The notes under the pieces: generated by a model
Database searches by the model: none
Told to the model about the DNA's origin: nothing
What the model saw: only the letters and a program-made list of their open reading frames with translations
In this document: piece after piece, positions 10,046 through 21,710 of the stretch
Layout of the letters: every line of letters starts with the position of its first letter
Position numbering within the stretch: position 1 is the first letter of the stretch
Program-made: the position numbers and the translations under genes
DNA from: Siphonodentalium dalli
Taxonomy: Eukaryota; Mollusca; Scaphopoda; Gadilida; Siphonodentaliidae
Direction of reading: 5' to 3'
Assembly (NCBI GenBank): GCA_032622095.1
Contig: CP136068.1
Span: 55,512,025-55,576,024 of the forward strand
Length of the DNA stretch: 64,000 nucleotides

Positions 10046-11180
10046 CAGGCCTCAGCTCACAAGGCGACTCGGGCGAGATTGTCGCCTTACTGTCGCTGAC
10101 TTCGCCCTATCGTCGCTCTAAGGCGAAATCGAAGTCGCCTTCAATTTTAGGGGGAATTTCTTTCTTTTTTTTTCTTAATTTTTTTTCTAGTTTTTTTTTC
10201 CGGACATGTCCGTATATAGATGAATTGTGGCGGCCATCCCAAAAAGAAACAGACGATGCAGAGCCAAAGACCCAAGTGTTTAAAATAAAATAATAAAATA
10301 TGACCTATTGTTTTAAAATTGTGTTGTTATTCCGTCGCCTTTGTTCCCTTTGTGGTAATGAATGTTAATCACGAATGTTTTGACACGCTGAAAACGCGAT
10401 GAGATGTTCGCATCTGTGTTGTTACTGACCATCGTGAGTGTCACAAATAAATGGTTTAATTAACTTAAAAGACCGCCGTCCCGCTTTTCAGATATAAAAC
10501 AATTACGACATTATCAGAGTATGTACCAGGCGCTTCGGAAGTTCGTTTCGGTAACGCGTCGGACTTTTTGAAGAGACCGCGTCGGACTTTTTGATGAGAC
10601 CGACTTCCGTAAATAAAATAATGTCAAGTTTATTGCTTTAATCGGATTATACCAGTGATGTTGGCATTAATTAAGGGAGGCCATTAATTAATAAAAGCTT
10701 TTGCAACTCCTTTGTTAGTTAGTCCTTATTGTTTATTTTAGCGGACACCCACATTACAGCCGTGACCAAATTAAACTTAAAAAGTTACATGCATCATGAT
10801 CAGACTGTACAAACGTATCTTCCAAGCTGCAGTCTTGGAAATAATACTACTTTCATTTAGTTAAAAAAGTAACTATTACTGTAACTTGATAATTGTCTTG
10901 CTTAAATGATAGCTACACAAAACATTTCCAAAAATTTTAAATGTATAATAACAATTAATTAAGCTAATTTCAGATAAAGTCAAATTTTTTTAGTTTTATT
11001 TGTTATTTTATCTTTTTAAATTTTTTATTGTCAGATGTTATAAAATAAAGCGATATTTGAAAATTGTCAATTTTTGGTAGTCTCCCACCCTGAAGTCTCC
11101 CTAAATTTCCTGAAGTCTCCCTAAATTTCCTGGAGGGAGACTTCAAGTCTCCCTGTTCTGGACCCCTAGGCTGAGGCCTG
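10046..11180. mobile_element. hAT-type DNA element 2, non-autonomous
   Basis: An 1135-bp element with 11-bp terminal inverted repeats CAGGCCTCAGC / GCTGAGGCCTG and a perfect 8-bp duplication CCCATCAT (10038-10045 and 11181-11188). Subterminal regions contain repeated motifs: GGCGA/TCGCC-type words on the left and AGTCTCCCT-type words on the right, with a 24-bp tandem near 11088-11130. An internal 23-bp tandem (GCGTCGGACTTTTTGA...) lies near 10554-10599. No transposase frame remains. Confidence 0.9.
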
Positions 11181-11188
11181 CCCATCAT

Positions 11189-12629
11189 TCTAACATATGG
11201 TTAGTTTTACCCCCATCCAAAATGGGGGGTATACTGGATTACATGCATCCATCCATCCGCTCTCAACAGCACGATTGGTTGTGAGACTCCCAAATAGCCG
11301 CGGCAATTCCACAAATACGGATAACCCCCAATTTCTCCCGGATTCAAAATCCAAAAAAACAATGTTATTTTATTTTTTAAATATTCCTGCATTTGCGGGG
11401 AGGGATTTCCTTATTTCCGGTACCGTAAATACCCACACATTAACATTCTCAGAATGTACCGTCGGTAGCTTTTGATGTTCCCTCTGATTGAAGACTGATC
11501 AGTGGTGAACTGTGACTGATATTAATTTATTTTCACAAGTATGCAGCTGTATTGTAAGGCCCCATTGATGAACATTTCTAAGTAATGGATTAGTGGTATG
11601 CATTGCGAACGGAATGTGTCCATTTCGTATGTGGGTAAAATTTAAGACAGGTCAATTTGTCATTTTGGTTTCACCTGTGTAACTCGGGTTTGTTTTTACT
11701 TATTTTAAACAAAGTTTCTGCTTAAAATTTGTCAATCAATGGTGGAATGTGTCCATTTCTTTTGGTGGTTAAACCGTAAGATGAGTCCATTTTGTAGTTT
11801 ATTCTGATTTTGTACTTTCGGTTTCGGGCATATCCAGCTATATCTGGTGGAATTCTGAATAGTTTTACTTAGTTTATACGAAGTGTCTGTTTCTTTCTCT
11901 TCAATAAATGGTGGTGGTCTCTCGATCAACACAGGTGGAATTTGTGTTTTGAACCAAAAATTAGGTGGTCACATTTAACAAGTGATTGCCCATTGCAGGT
12001 GATATATAGAATAAACCAGCCTGTGAACAGGAAATGGTCGCAAGTTGGAGGTGGCCTCTCCCGCAAAAATCTCCCGGATTGCTATTTTCAAAACTTAACA
12101 TGTCTGGTGGCTACATTTCAGTACAATTGATATTTGTATGGCTAATTTCTGTTACATGGCTAGCCACGAAACAGATTTTCAATAGACTCTTTAACATGCT
12201 CTATATATTTAAAGAAAGCTATTTAGAAGAGGGTCACTTATATTTGGAGGATGACTATCCATGTGATGTTGTGTCCATAAGACTCCATATTACCATCTGA
12301 AATTATGTGACAAATTTCAGCGCTACACATCCTTACAATTATTTTTTGTGGCTACGTAAATTCTTTTTCACAATATGACCCCAGAAGTGGCTGGTTTTAC
12401 AATTGTTTGCTTTCTGCACATGTACAATGTGATATGTAGCATACAGTAACGAATTAACATACAAAAGCATCAGAGTAGAAAATTATGTGGCTGAAAATTT
12501 ATATTTCTACATTGCCTGCAAAGAAAATTATTTACTGGACACATAATTTTCTTCAGAGGCTCTGCATCATCATAAATTTTTGGCCACATAATTCATAGCC
12601 ACATAAGAGTTATTTGTTTGTACTTTCAT
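11189..12629. other. Non-coding, weak repeats
   Basis: No gene recognised; short frames here have no family resemblance. A loose repeat of about 140 bp is suggested by AATGTGTCCATTTC at 11611 and 11747, each followed by a TTTGG-rich segment and tAACTCGGGTTT or GTTTCGGGCAT. The local run of short Ws and GTGGCC words near 12330-12600 holds several copies of GCCACATAAT in both orientations. Confidence 0.4.
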
Positions 12630-13300
12630 GTGTGCATCCATCTGCTCATATATCTCAACCATGGGTTATCGGATCTCGGTGAAATTTGGTTTGGCATCAT
12701 GAGGGCTTTCAAATGAGGATTCAATGACATTGTTCATATTTATCCATTCAAGAGTTATTCTTTGTTTATCTGAAAATGTTGGATTTCCGTCCGTCCGCTC
12801 ATATATCTCAACCATGGGTTATTGGATCTCGATCAAATTTGATATGCAGGTTTGGCACCAGTAAGGCTTTCAAGATAGGGTTCATTGACGTTCATATTTA
12901 TCCATTCAAGAGTTATCCTTCTTTGTTTATCTGAAAATGTTGGATTTCCATCCGTCCGCTCATATATCTCAACCATGGGTTATTGGATCTCGATGAAATT
13001 TGATATGCAGGTTTGGCACCAGTAGGGCATTCTAGATAGGGTTCATTGACTTTGTTCATATTTATCCATTCAAGATTTATCCCTCTTTGTTTATCTGAAA
13101 ATGTTGGATTTCTGTCTGTCTGCTCATTTATATCAGCCATGGGTTATTGGATTCTGTTGAAATTTGGTATGCAGGTTTGGCAGGAGGTCTTTCAAAAGTG
13201 TGTTCAGTTATGTTGTTTGCATTTTCCGTTTAATATCCCTCTTTGTTCATCTGAAAATGTTGAAGTTTTGTCCATCCGCTCATATATCTTTTTAACTTTG
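12630..13300. repeat. Tandem repeat, period about 160-170 bp, four to five copies
   Basis: Each unit contains CCGCTCATATATCTCAACCA, then GGGTTATTGGATCTCGAT-AAATTTG, GGTTTGGCACCAGTAGGGC, TTCATATTTATCCATTCAAG and TCTGAAAATGTTGGATTTCC. Unit starts fall near 12640, 12796, 12957 and 13120, with a more decayed copy to 13300. Short frames across it are by-products of the periodicity. Related low-complexity arrays are common in molluscan genomes. Confidence 0.8.
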
Positions 13301-13819
13301 TTCCCCTCCTGCCCATGTTTAAATTGGCACCATGGGGTTATCCCAGCACCCGGGGATCTACATAATGTCTTAACATAACCTGGCAGATAATACGATATTA
13401 CCCAATAATACTACCATTTCATAAACCAATTTTACAAGGCCACCATAAACTGAGAATTCATCATTTTGTTTTTGGAAACATTTTAGTACATTTATTATAT
13501 GTAGACACATAAAAAGAGCATTGTAACTGTTGTATTATCTGTTCATAAATATCCAGACTCTGTCTCATTTCTATCAACTAGGAACCATAGTTTCCAATTT
13601 GTTCATAGTGTCATGTTTGATTGAATTATAGGGGCCACAGAGCACTCAAAAGATTAACATTGAAGTTTATGGATTTTTTTTACAAGCTACTTGTAAAACA
13701 TTGTAATATATGAAGCCATTTTATTGAGGGCTACTTTTTTATATATGAACTGGTAATCTGTTAAGGGTCAGCATCCTCATCATATTTTGGCTGTATGAAC
13801 ATTATATTGATAACACTTT
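13301..13819. other. Non-coding spacer
   Basis: AT-rich, no gene or repeat recognised. Confidence 0.4.
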
Positions 13820-14190
13820 TTAGCTCACCTGAGACAGTCATCACTCCTCGTCCTCGTCCATCATCTGTCCATTCGTCCCTCTGTCCATCCGTCCGTCAAG
13901 AATCATCTTCTTCTCCATAACCATAAGACCAAATGGGTTCATATTTGGTGTAGATGTTCCCTTGGTGACTCACATTCACATTGTTCAAATGAGGTCACCA
14001 GGTCAAATAGTTGTAAAGCCAGGACCATAACTCTGTCCCACCATAGTAATTCTTAAATCAACTTCTTCTCAAGAACCATCAGGCAGATTCAGCTTATTTG
14101 ATATGGATGTTCCTTGTGTGACTGGGATTCAAATTTGTTCAAATGAGTTCACCATTGAAAAATGGGCGGAGTCAGGGACATAATTCTTTT
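13820..14190. repeat. Dispersed repeat with CTCACCTGAG head and 'AACCATCAGGC' units
   Basis: Begins TTAGCTCACCTGAGACAGTC, then degenerate units containing AGAACCATCAGGC-GATTCAGC, ATTTGATATGGATGTTCCTT, GTTCAAATGAG-TCACCA and GGTCAAATAG. The same units, better ordered, fill 18370-19070. This is a widely dispersed non-coding family of the genome and not a gene. Confidence 0.65.
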
Positions 14191-15045
14191 TATGTTTACC
14201 CATACCATAGTATGGTAAACATAATGTCGACGTCCGGATTGACCACTCGTCGTGTGTCCGTCCGTCCGTCCGTCCGTCTGTCTGTCTGTCCGTGGACACT
14301 TTACGCATGGTGCGATAACTCAAAAATTTTCTATCCGATCGGAACCAAATTTTGTATATGAGTTTCTCAGACCAAAATACAGATCGAGTTCAAATATGGG
14401 TTTGATCCGAATTTTTTTAAGGATTTATGGCCCTTTTTCGACCTCGAATTCACGCATGCTGTCATAACTCGAACAATTTTTATCTGATCGGAACCAAATT
14501 TCAGAGTTTCAGAGCCCAAAATACAGATCGAGTTCGAATATGGGTTTGATCCGATTTATTTTAAAGGAGTTATGACCCTTTTTTCAAAAATAAAATTAAA
14601 AAAACAAAAATCCGATGCTAAAACCGAAGTATATTTTGTCCGATTGTGTTCATATTTGATATGTAGGTTTATGATGACATGCCCCTCATCTGTATAGTTT
14701 TTGGTATTGATTGGTTGATCGGTTTAGAAAATAATTAACCCTTTACACACATGCTATCAATGCAATAAGTTGAACATATTTCTTCTGATCTGCCTCATAT
14801 TTCTTACCTAGGTTTTTCTTAGCATGTTCTTCGTTTGTATGGTTTTTGGTATTGTTTAATTAACCCTTTTCACTCTTATGTTTACTTAGAATTCACCCAA
14901 GCTGCTATGACTCAAAACATTTTTCATCTGATCAGCACCAAATTTGGTATATGAATTTATCACCCCTAAACACAGATCGAGTTCGAATATGGGTTTGATC
15001 CGATATATTTTAACAGAGTTATGACCCTTTATAATTCAAGTAATT
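14191..15045. repeat. Dispersed repeat with GTTTACCATACTATGG hairpin and GTCCGTCC tract
   Basis: Starts at a short inverted repeat (GTTTACCCATACCATAGTATGGTAAAC region, 14194-14220). A GTCCGTCC/GTCTGTCT microsatellite lies at 14256-14291. Units then repeat ATAACTCAAAAATTTTCTAT, GATCGGAACCAAATTTTG, CAGATCGAGTTCGAATATGG and GTTTGATCCGAT, with copies near 14370, 14520 and 14970. No coding potential. Confidence 0.7.
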
Positions 15046-16398
15046 ACTGCTGGGAATTTTAAGAGAACATTCTGGCAGACCATGTGTGTAATTGAAATGA
15101 GTTAATTATCACTAGGGACATGCTATAAAGCCTGATAGTGGTACTCTTGGCTGGCAGGATTTGTTATCATATTAATGTCAAATTGATTGATGGCTATCTG
15201 GTGGAGTTCTGTTTTCTGTGCAATATTAAGTTAACCCCTTTACTGAAACAGGTTCATTACTAAAGTTTATGTAAACACTATAGGACACCTATTCTAAAAT
15301 ATTAAATTGAAATAGTCCATTGTTACTTTGTAGGGATGTTTTACAGACATTGTTGTCTACATACACTGTTGTCTTATCTTAGACAAAAATTAATCCACAC
15401 ATTCCCAGTTCCATGATATAATGTCGTTGCAAATGATTAACCCTCTCCACACATCATATGGTTTTGATGCTTTTCATTTGATCATTCTATATTATGTCCA
15501 GGTTGATGGTGATCCACTTTTGATTTGCATGGATTTGGGATTAAAATTAAACCATTCCATAGACACATATTATGTGATAGACAGATATAATATTATCCAT
15601 TTCACTTTGATCCAGGTTCAGTAAGGGTTTCAATAAATCACCAATTATATATTCATCATTAGAGGAAATGTCTTATTTTGAAATTCCCTCAATTGCGTTT
15701 GGGCTCCAGGGTAATATTAATGGTGCTGGTATTCTTGAGACTGACTTATTGTATGGGTTTCTAAATCCAATGACATGCTTTGTATAGACTATTTTGTGTT
15801 TATCAGTTCATTAGTTTGGGTAAGATTAACCCTATTCTATCCGATTTGATAACTCAAATATTTCCATTGATTATGTTTATACATGTAGTTCTTGGCATAG
15901 TTGACAAGAACACACCCCTAACCTGCATAGTGAGGGTCATTTGGTTTATTTGCTTAAAAATATTAACATCCTCCGCCAATCCTGTTGACACAATGTGATA
16001 ACTAAATATTTTTCACATGATCACTATATTAAGTGTGAATTGTTGAAACTTTAGCACTCATGAAAAGGTTGATGTAAGGATTTATAAAATTTATAAAAAT
16101 AGCTAATCGCTATCGCCAAGGTATGGGTTAAACATCTGCCGATCGTGATCGGCCTCTCGTTTATATATCAGTTTTAAAATTGTTTTTTAAATATCAGTTT
16201 TAAAATTGTTTTTAGATTGAACTTCTTGCTAAATTTATTAAAAAAAAATATTTAGACTTAACTCCTTGCTCAATTAATTTTTTTTTTTTAAACTATTCAA
16301 CGTCATAACATCTCCTGGGGTACCCGGAGTCAAAACAGCAAAAAAAAAAATTTAAATTGAAAATACGTCAATTTTGAATGCGAGACTCGTAAAATTTT
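15046..16398. other. Non-coding, decayed repeat sequence
   Basis: No recognisable gene; the longest frames (about 65-72 codons) match nothing I know. Phrases such as 'TGATAACTCAAATATTT' and 'TTTGATCCAGG' suggest decayed relatives of the preceding repeat. Poly-A/T tracts occur at 16240-16350. Confidence 0.4.
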
Positions 16399-16777
16399 CT
16401 CATCTGTTCAATTTAATCAGTCAGGATTTCACAAAAAACAATCGACCATTGACAACATTTTAATAATTAAATCTTTGTTTGAAGCTGCTAGATATAAGAA
16501 AAAAGATGTTCTGTGCATTCATAGATTTTGAGAAAGCTTTTGATAGAGTTTGGAGAGAAGGTATGTTGTATAAACTCAGATTAAAGCAAATCACTGGTAA
16601 AATATATATCGCGTTATCGGGAATATGTATGACAATTTTAAGTCAAATTTTTTAGCAAACGGTCAAGAGTCAGAGCTGTTCCCTTCTACCGTTTTATTCG
16701 CCAAATCCAAAAAAGATCTGCAGTACCAGTTAATATGTTTCGAAGACTACTGCCATATGTGGAAACTGAAGGTTAGG
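16399..16777 (+). pseudogene. LINE reverse transcriptase fragment
   Basis: Degenerate RT pieces in shifting frames: NQSGF-KKQSTIDNIL (about 16418-16470), CAFIDFEKAFDRVW-REGMLYK (about 16512-16572), then TVLFAKSKKDLQYQL and CFEDYCHMWKLKV up to about 16774. The FADD-proximal part is fused directly to an early palm segment, so an internal deletion has removed the middle. The first catalytic aspartate (FIDFEKAFD) is still visible. The element is non-functional and its clade is not determined. Confidence 0.75.
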
Positions 16778-16866
16778 TGACACTCCACAGTTTCGAATGA
16801 TCAGTAGGGGTGATTTTATAGATATAAAGTGCTAGTGGTTTCTGGCACCATTCATGTGGTATGTAT

Positions 16867-17961
16867 TAGGGTCCTGCGAATTGGAGATTTTGATCGAATC
16901 GAATATCGAATCGAGTCGACAAAATCGAATCGAATATCGAATCGAATCATACCTGTGTGTTGCATTCTCAATCAGGCATTTAATGTCAATGATTAGACGA
17001 CTTGTGAAACGTTCTATGAACTTTCATGAAGTTCCATCATAACTTATGTGGCGATCAACCGTCGTTCCTGATACTATTAACTTCAATTGAGAATTGTCGA
17101 GAGAAAAAAACATTAAAACATCCATTCGGTCGTCACGACGATTAAATATGTAACCACTAAACGGATTATCGGAATTAAAATCACGCGCAATTTTTAGAGT
17201 TTGCATGTACATGCACAATTGCAAATCGCCACTGGGAAACACCCTTTGTTATAAACTTGAAGATGCAACAACAGTCGCAGGGTAGCCTGTTTATGTAGTG
17301 CTGGATGCTTAGATGGGTCGTTGTCCAAGACGCTTGCGATTTATATACCATGTTGCATTCATCACACGTGTTAGTTCCAGCACTGCATGCAGCTTTTATC
17401 ATGTTTAAAATAAAAATGAATAACAGACGACAAATTGTCAAGTTTCAAGCAATGCTCCGGAACTGAAAGTCAACTTCAAAAGAAAACACCGCCCACGTGC
17501 ACTTTTCGACGCCGGGAACACTTGTTGTTTAATACATTCTCAGCGATATTACATAACGCGGAATCTGAGACGTATAGTCAGCGGATAACGCTAGCGGTTG
17601 CTCATGCAGTCTCATCGCTATTCTAATTTACGTGCGTCGTCGGTCCATCGGCGATCTCCGAGCTTTTGGCTACCATGTTCAAAGCTAGAATTCAGATGTA
17701 TTTAGTCGTCATATATTGGCTAATTACTGGCTATACTTATATTTAATATCATGCGAACGTGCGCGATGTACAATAGGAATTATAAGCTGCATATATTCAT
17801 AATTTTCGGGAATGATATGGCACAGAAACAGCTAAGATCGACCTGTGTACTTGTCCGTAAACAGCCTACTTTTTATATGTTTGTATATTCGAAATTTCGA
17901 GTTGGAAATTTCGAATCGAATTTGACTTTCGAATCGAATCTCGAATATTCGCAGGACCCTA
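16867..17961. mobile_element. hAT-type DNA element 3, deletion derivative
   Basis: Perfect 15-bp terminal inverted repeats TAGGGTCCTGCGAAT bound 1095 bp, flanked by a perfect 8-bp duplication GTATGTAT (16859-16866 and 17962-17969). Both subterminal zones are packed with CGAATCGAATATCGAATCG-type repeats, likely transposase-binding sites. Most of the transposase is missing, but a short minus-strand frame inside may keep a zinc-finger remnant (see 17300-17441). Confidence 0.93.
17181..17441 (-). pseudogene. Possible BED-type zinc-finger remnant of a hAT transposase
   Basis: An 86-codon frame inside hAT element 3. It contains NTCDECNMVYKSQASWTTTH followed by LSIQH, giving a Cys-x2-Cys and a His-x4-His spaced as in BED fingers, the DNA-binding module at the N-terminus of many hAT transposases. 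Position inside a hAT element supports this, but the aromatic residues of a BED finger are not clearly present and the rest of the transposase is absent. A chance match cannot be excluded. Confidence 0.35.
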
Positions 17962-18369
17962 GTATGTATATTGAGACAAGGTGGGATATGAATTTGTGTA
18001 ATTTTAGAAGGTGTTCTAGACTGATGAAAAAATTAAGTGCAAGTGACCTTGACCCCACCCATAGACAGCAGTAGCGTTTTCTGCGAAACAGTGGCTCTAG
18101 ATACTGGGTCAATTTTTTAGCGCCCAAAATTTGTCATCTGCATTAAAAATTGATTTTCTGGAATTGTAAACGGCGAAAGTTTGAAATCTTTTCACATTGA
18201 TGTTGGAAGCCAGAGGCCTTTGAACCAACATAGGTGACCATGCTTGAAAAAATCTGGTATTCGTGCCCCTTGGGTATGAAAATGCAAATCTGAGACAAAT
18301 TCTCTGGTGGACCTATAGTCGAGTCAGAATTGAGTCATTTTAGGTGACTGAGTTTTAGGTTTGGGGTCA

Positions 18370-19075
18370 CTCCGTCAAAATGTTGCAGAGCTTGGGTGGG
18401 AGAGGGCATAACTCTTTCCATCCATAGTAATTCTTAAAACATCTTCTCAAGAACCATCAGACCTATTCAGCTAATATTTGGTATGGAGGGTCCTTGGGTG
18501 ACCGGGATACATATTTTTTTCAAATGGTATTCAGAGTCCTTGGATGACAGGTATTCAGATTTGTTCAAATTTGTTCACCAGGTCAAATAGGGATAGAGCC
18601 AGGGAAGCAACTTGTTCCCTTTCTAGTATTTCTGAAAACACCTCAAGAACCATCAGGCCTATTCAGCATATATTTGGTATGGATGGTCTTTGGGTGACCA
18701 TGATTCAGATTTATTCAAATTGGATCACTGGGTCAAATAGGGCCAGAGCCATGGACATAACTCTTTACCTCAATAGCTATTCTTAAAACATCTTCACAAG
18801 AATCATTTAGCATATTTAGCTTATATTTTGTATGGATGGTCCTTAGGTGACTGGAATTCAGATTTGTTCAAATAGGGTCACCAGGTCAAATAGGGGTTAG
18901 ACCAGGGACATAACTCCCCCCCCCCCATCCATGGTTATTCTTAAAACGTCTTTTCCTCAAGAGTCATTAGGCCTATTTAGCCTATATATAGTATGGAGGG
19001 TCCTCGGGTGACTGGCTTACATATTTGTTAAAATATGTTAAATTGGCATTTGGTGTGTAGGTTCCATGGAGAGTT
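18370..19075. repeat. Tandem repeat, period about 120-150 bp, five units
   Basis: Units contain AAGAACCATCAGGCCTATTC, AGCTTATATTTGGTATGGAT, GGTCCTTGGGTGACTGG-ATTCAG, TTGTTCAAATxGGTCACCAG and GGTCAAATAGGG-CAGAGCCAG, with starts near 18430, 18640, 18800 and 18955. It is the same family as 13820-14190. Non-coding. Confidence 0.75.
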
Positions 19076-19380
19076 TGGATTCAAATAGCTTGAGCTATCA
19101 GTTGTAAAATGTGCAAAGGAATTTTTACGAACTTGGGAGTGTATTTGCTTAAGTTGGGAGGGGACAGACAGGCTATGGACTATATGGGATGGGAGGTATC
19201 AGGGGCTGCAGTTGAAAATTTCAAGGTGGACACCCCACTGCTTAACGGAGATCCTCTAGCTATGTTCTTGTTTAGAACTACTTGTTTTTATGTGATTTTG
19301 ACAAGTACTAACTCTTATGGTGTTCAGAGTCTCAGTCTCTACAGTCTGGTGAGCGACCCACAGTCATTGACTGTCTTGTT
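19076..19380. other. Non-coding spacer with an unassigned short frame
   Basis: A 98-codon plus-strand frame (19109-19405) runs into the palindrome that follows; it resembles no family I know and is not called as a gene. Confidence 0.35.
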
Positions 19381-19475
19381 CTTGTACGATTCCAGGTTGT
19401 GGTGAAAAGTCATATTGGACGAGACACGCAGTGTCGAGTCCAATATGACTTCACCACAACCTGGACGAGTACAAG
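19381..19475. repeat. Long palindrome (about 46-bp arms)
   Basis: The arms pair CTTGTAC...CCAGGTTGTGGTGAA and GTCATATTGGAC with their complements GTCCAATATGAC, TTCACCACAACCTGG and GTACAAG, leaving a loop of about 5 bases (GCAGT). Mismatches are limited to two 2-3-base bulges. It could extrude as a cruciform or give a hairpin RNA. Confidence 0.9.
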
Positions 19476-19752
19476 AAAAACTCATACTGTACACAACATT
19501 GTATAATGACATTCTTATTATCGATCTGAATGTTTATCCAAATTTTGGGAATAAAACTTTTGTGGTTATTTTTGGTATTTGTCGGCACTTAATTCTCTAT
19601 AAAACCCTGTATTTTGATCATCAGAAACATTTGGAACAGTAAAAAAAATTCAATGCGGAAGTGAAACGTCTGCTAAATCCACCAGTGTTGCGCGCGCATC
19701 ACAATTTCACCGATTCATTTCGCTATAGATTTAATTCGTGACGTCACAGAGT

Positions 19753-19803
19753 CCCGATAAAAAGTCATATTGCACACTTGGGAATCCAGTATGACATTCG
19801 GGA
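19753..19803. repeat. Second hairpin sharing the GTCATATTG motif
   Basis: TCCCGA-(TAAAAA)-GTCATATTG pairs with CCAGTATGAC-(ATT)-CGGGA around a 13-base loop. The GTCATATTG core is the same as in the palindrome 300 bp upstream, suggesting both are ends or subterminal parts of one foldback-type element. Confidence 0.7.
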
Positions 19804-21705
19804 GTTCAATATATTACTTTTTCCCGGATTATCACGTGGCGGCTTTTGTCCAATCAGAAAGAGTGTTAGTCAAGGGACGGATAATAGTACCCATTATCGA
19901 CCGACTCCAATCCCTACAGGCTCTCTAACCCGTCGGTGGACGTTTGGTAAAGCCACCAGCTTTATTTACATGAAAATACCACAAGGTATATATGGCCGTA
20001 ACATCAAATTGGATGGTGACAGCTCGTGCAATGCACCCATTAGTAGGACATCAAATAATTGGATTAATAATTTATACATGATTGATAGCAGTCCTATCCA
20101 ATTCGGACAAACATCGCCGCCTTATGTTAGTGCTTATATTATATTAGGATTGGATTACTCCCGGTGAGCCAAGGGGAAACATTGTGGTGGACTCATGCCA
20201 ATGAATAAAATTGATAAGTTAGTACTCAAACACTATCCCAATTAGAAGAATGTAGCAATGAACTATGTTTGTAGAAAATTACAACCACATCGACTGTAAT
20301 ATTTCAGAGAAAACAACGGTTGAACAAGGCACAAATGTAAATACTTTAAATTCGGGACACTTTTTTTCAAATAACCGTTACGGCGATGATTCCGCGAATA
20401 ATAAAAACTGCATGTGAATCATTAATAACAATGACACTGTTTTCTGCGAATTTTGTGGACAGCACAACCGCTCATGGTACTTTCTGTACTATAATGGCGA
20501 TCAAGCAAAATGGACGCCATCTTTTCTTGAAATTATGTGACAACTTTTTTCATGTTAGCATCCGGAAATAGGTAGAAGAGACATTATAGAGGAAGAAAAT
20601 GGGCGGAGTTAATTTGATTCCTGTGGTGTAAAGATCGGCCAATATATTCAGGAAACGGCTTTTCATTTTGTACCTTTTGACTTGTTTGACCTTGATGATA
20701 TGATATTCACAACCACTCATAATCTAGTTTATAGAAAAACTCACACCCTTTCGTTTGGTAGCTAGCGCCATGTCATCGCCCTTAAATACACCTCTTGTTG
20801 GGATATGTTTAATTTCCCCTATACCCCTAAACAAAAGCCACCGAAAACAACTATGATTGCTGCGAGAAACTATGGAAATCGCATTCAAATCAAATCCCGG
20901 ACTTGAAGGGGCTTGAAATGATGGCGTCGTGGTTGATGTCAGATCCAAATCTAGGAACCCCTCTTCCCCTATCAGCATTACGTCTACCAGATCATCCATG
21001 CTAACAATGAACTGAATTTCCACCACATATGGCCTGACATTTATACCTGTATTGCCACAATATATCACGAGCATCCCGGGTCATACATTGTGACTCGTAT
21101 ATAGTATTGACAATAAACAGGTCATTGTTATCGTATTGTTGGAAATGAGACAAGTGAAGTTTTAAGGGACTGTATACCAAACAGGAGCTTTGAGATGTAA
21201 AAGTTGTACGAAATTATGAAGGACTTTTTGGTCATACGGAGGATAGATTTACGACTACCAATAGCTATCCGTATTCGTAACGTATTTGTAAGGATGCGAA
21301 ATGTCTCTATTGATTAGTTATATGCATGGAGTATATGGTCATATGCACATTGTCAAAGATTGATACCACCTCACTGGTTGTACGATACGATAACCTAGCA
21401 AAAAGCGAGTATATATAGAGAGTGCCCTTATGGTCATGGGTGGGATGCATTATTAACGCCCTCGGGTGTATACTGTCCTAGAGATTCTAGATAGCTATGG
21501 TTCGCTGGGCGTTTTATAGATAATGGTTTTTCCGGTTGTGACAATTCGCAGTAGGTCCCTATTTGCGGAGGTCCCCGGGATTCGCAGAGGTCCCCTAAAA
21601 TGGTCGAAATATGTTGATTTTAATGAGGGAACGGGTGCGTATATGTCAATTGATACGTATTTTAAACAAATAACGACACATCATCATAATAGTGGTTTGT
21701 TCTAA
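19804..21705. other. No recognised gene
   Basis: Contains frames of 129 codons (19778-20167, +) and 116 codons (20724-21074, -) without any family resemblance or splice-site support. Near 19829 a phrase ATCACGTGGCGG-TTTT-TCCAAT matches one at 26897 in the foldback element, so part of this stretch is probably the body of a related element. Confidence 0.4.
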
Positions 21706-21710
21706 CAATC

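Noticed and set aside
12630-13378. Frames across the 165-bp repeat as a repeat-containing protein
   Set aside because: Frames change between units and hold stops; the periodicity is not a multiple of three consistently, so coding is unlikely.
14129-14361. Frames with RQTDGRTDGRT or VSVRPSVRLSV peptides
   Set aside because: These are translations of the GTCCGTCC microsatellite within a dispersed repeat.
19778-20167. 129-codon plus-strand frame as a gene
   Set aside because: No recognised motif, it starts inside a hairpin, and it lies in repeat sequence; likely chance.
20724-21074. 116-codon minus-strand frame as a gene or exon
   Set aside because: No domain and no convincing splice sites; composition does not separate it from surrounding frames.
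21150-21490. Kolobok-like element starting TTAAGGGACTGTATACC
   Set aside because: A partner end with matching TIR and TTAA was not found; the best candidate (GTGTATACTGTCC at 21468-21480) lacks TTAA.
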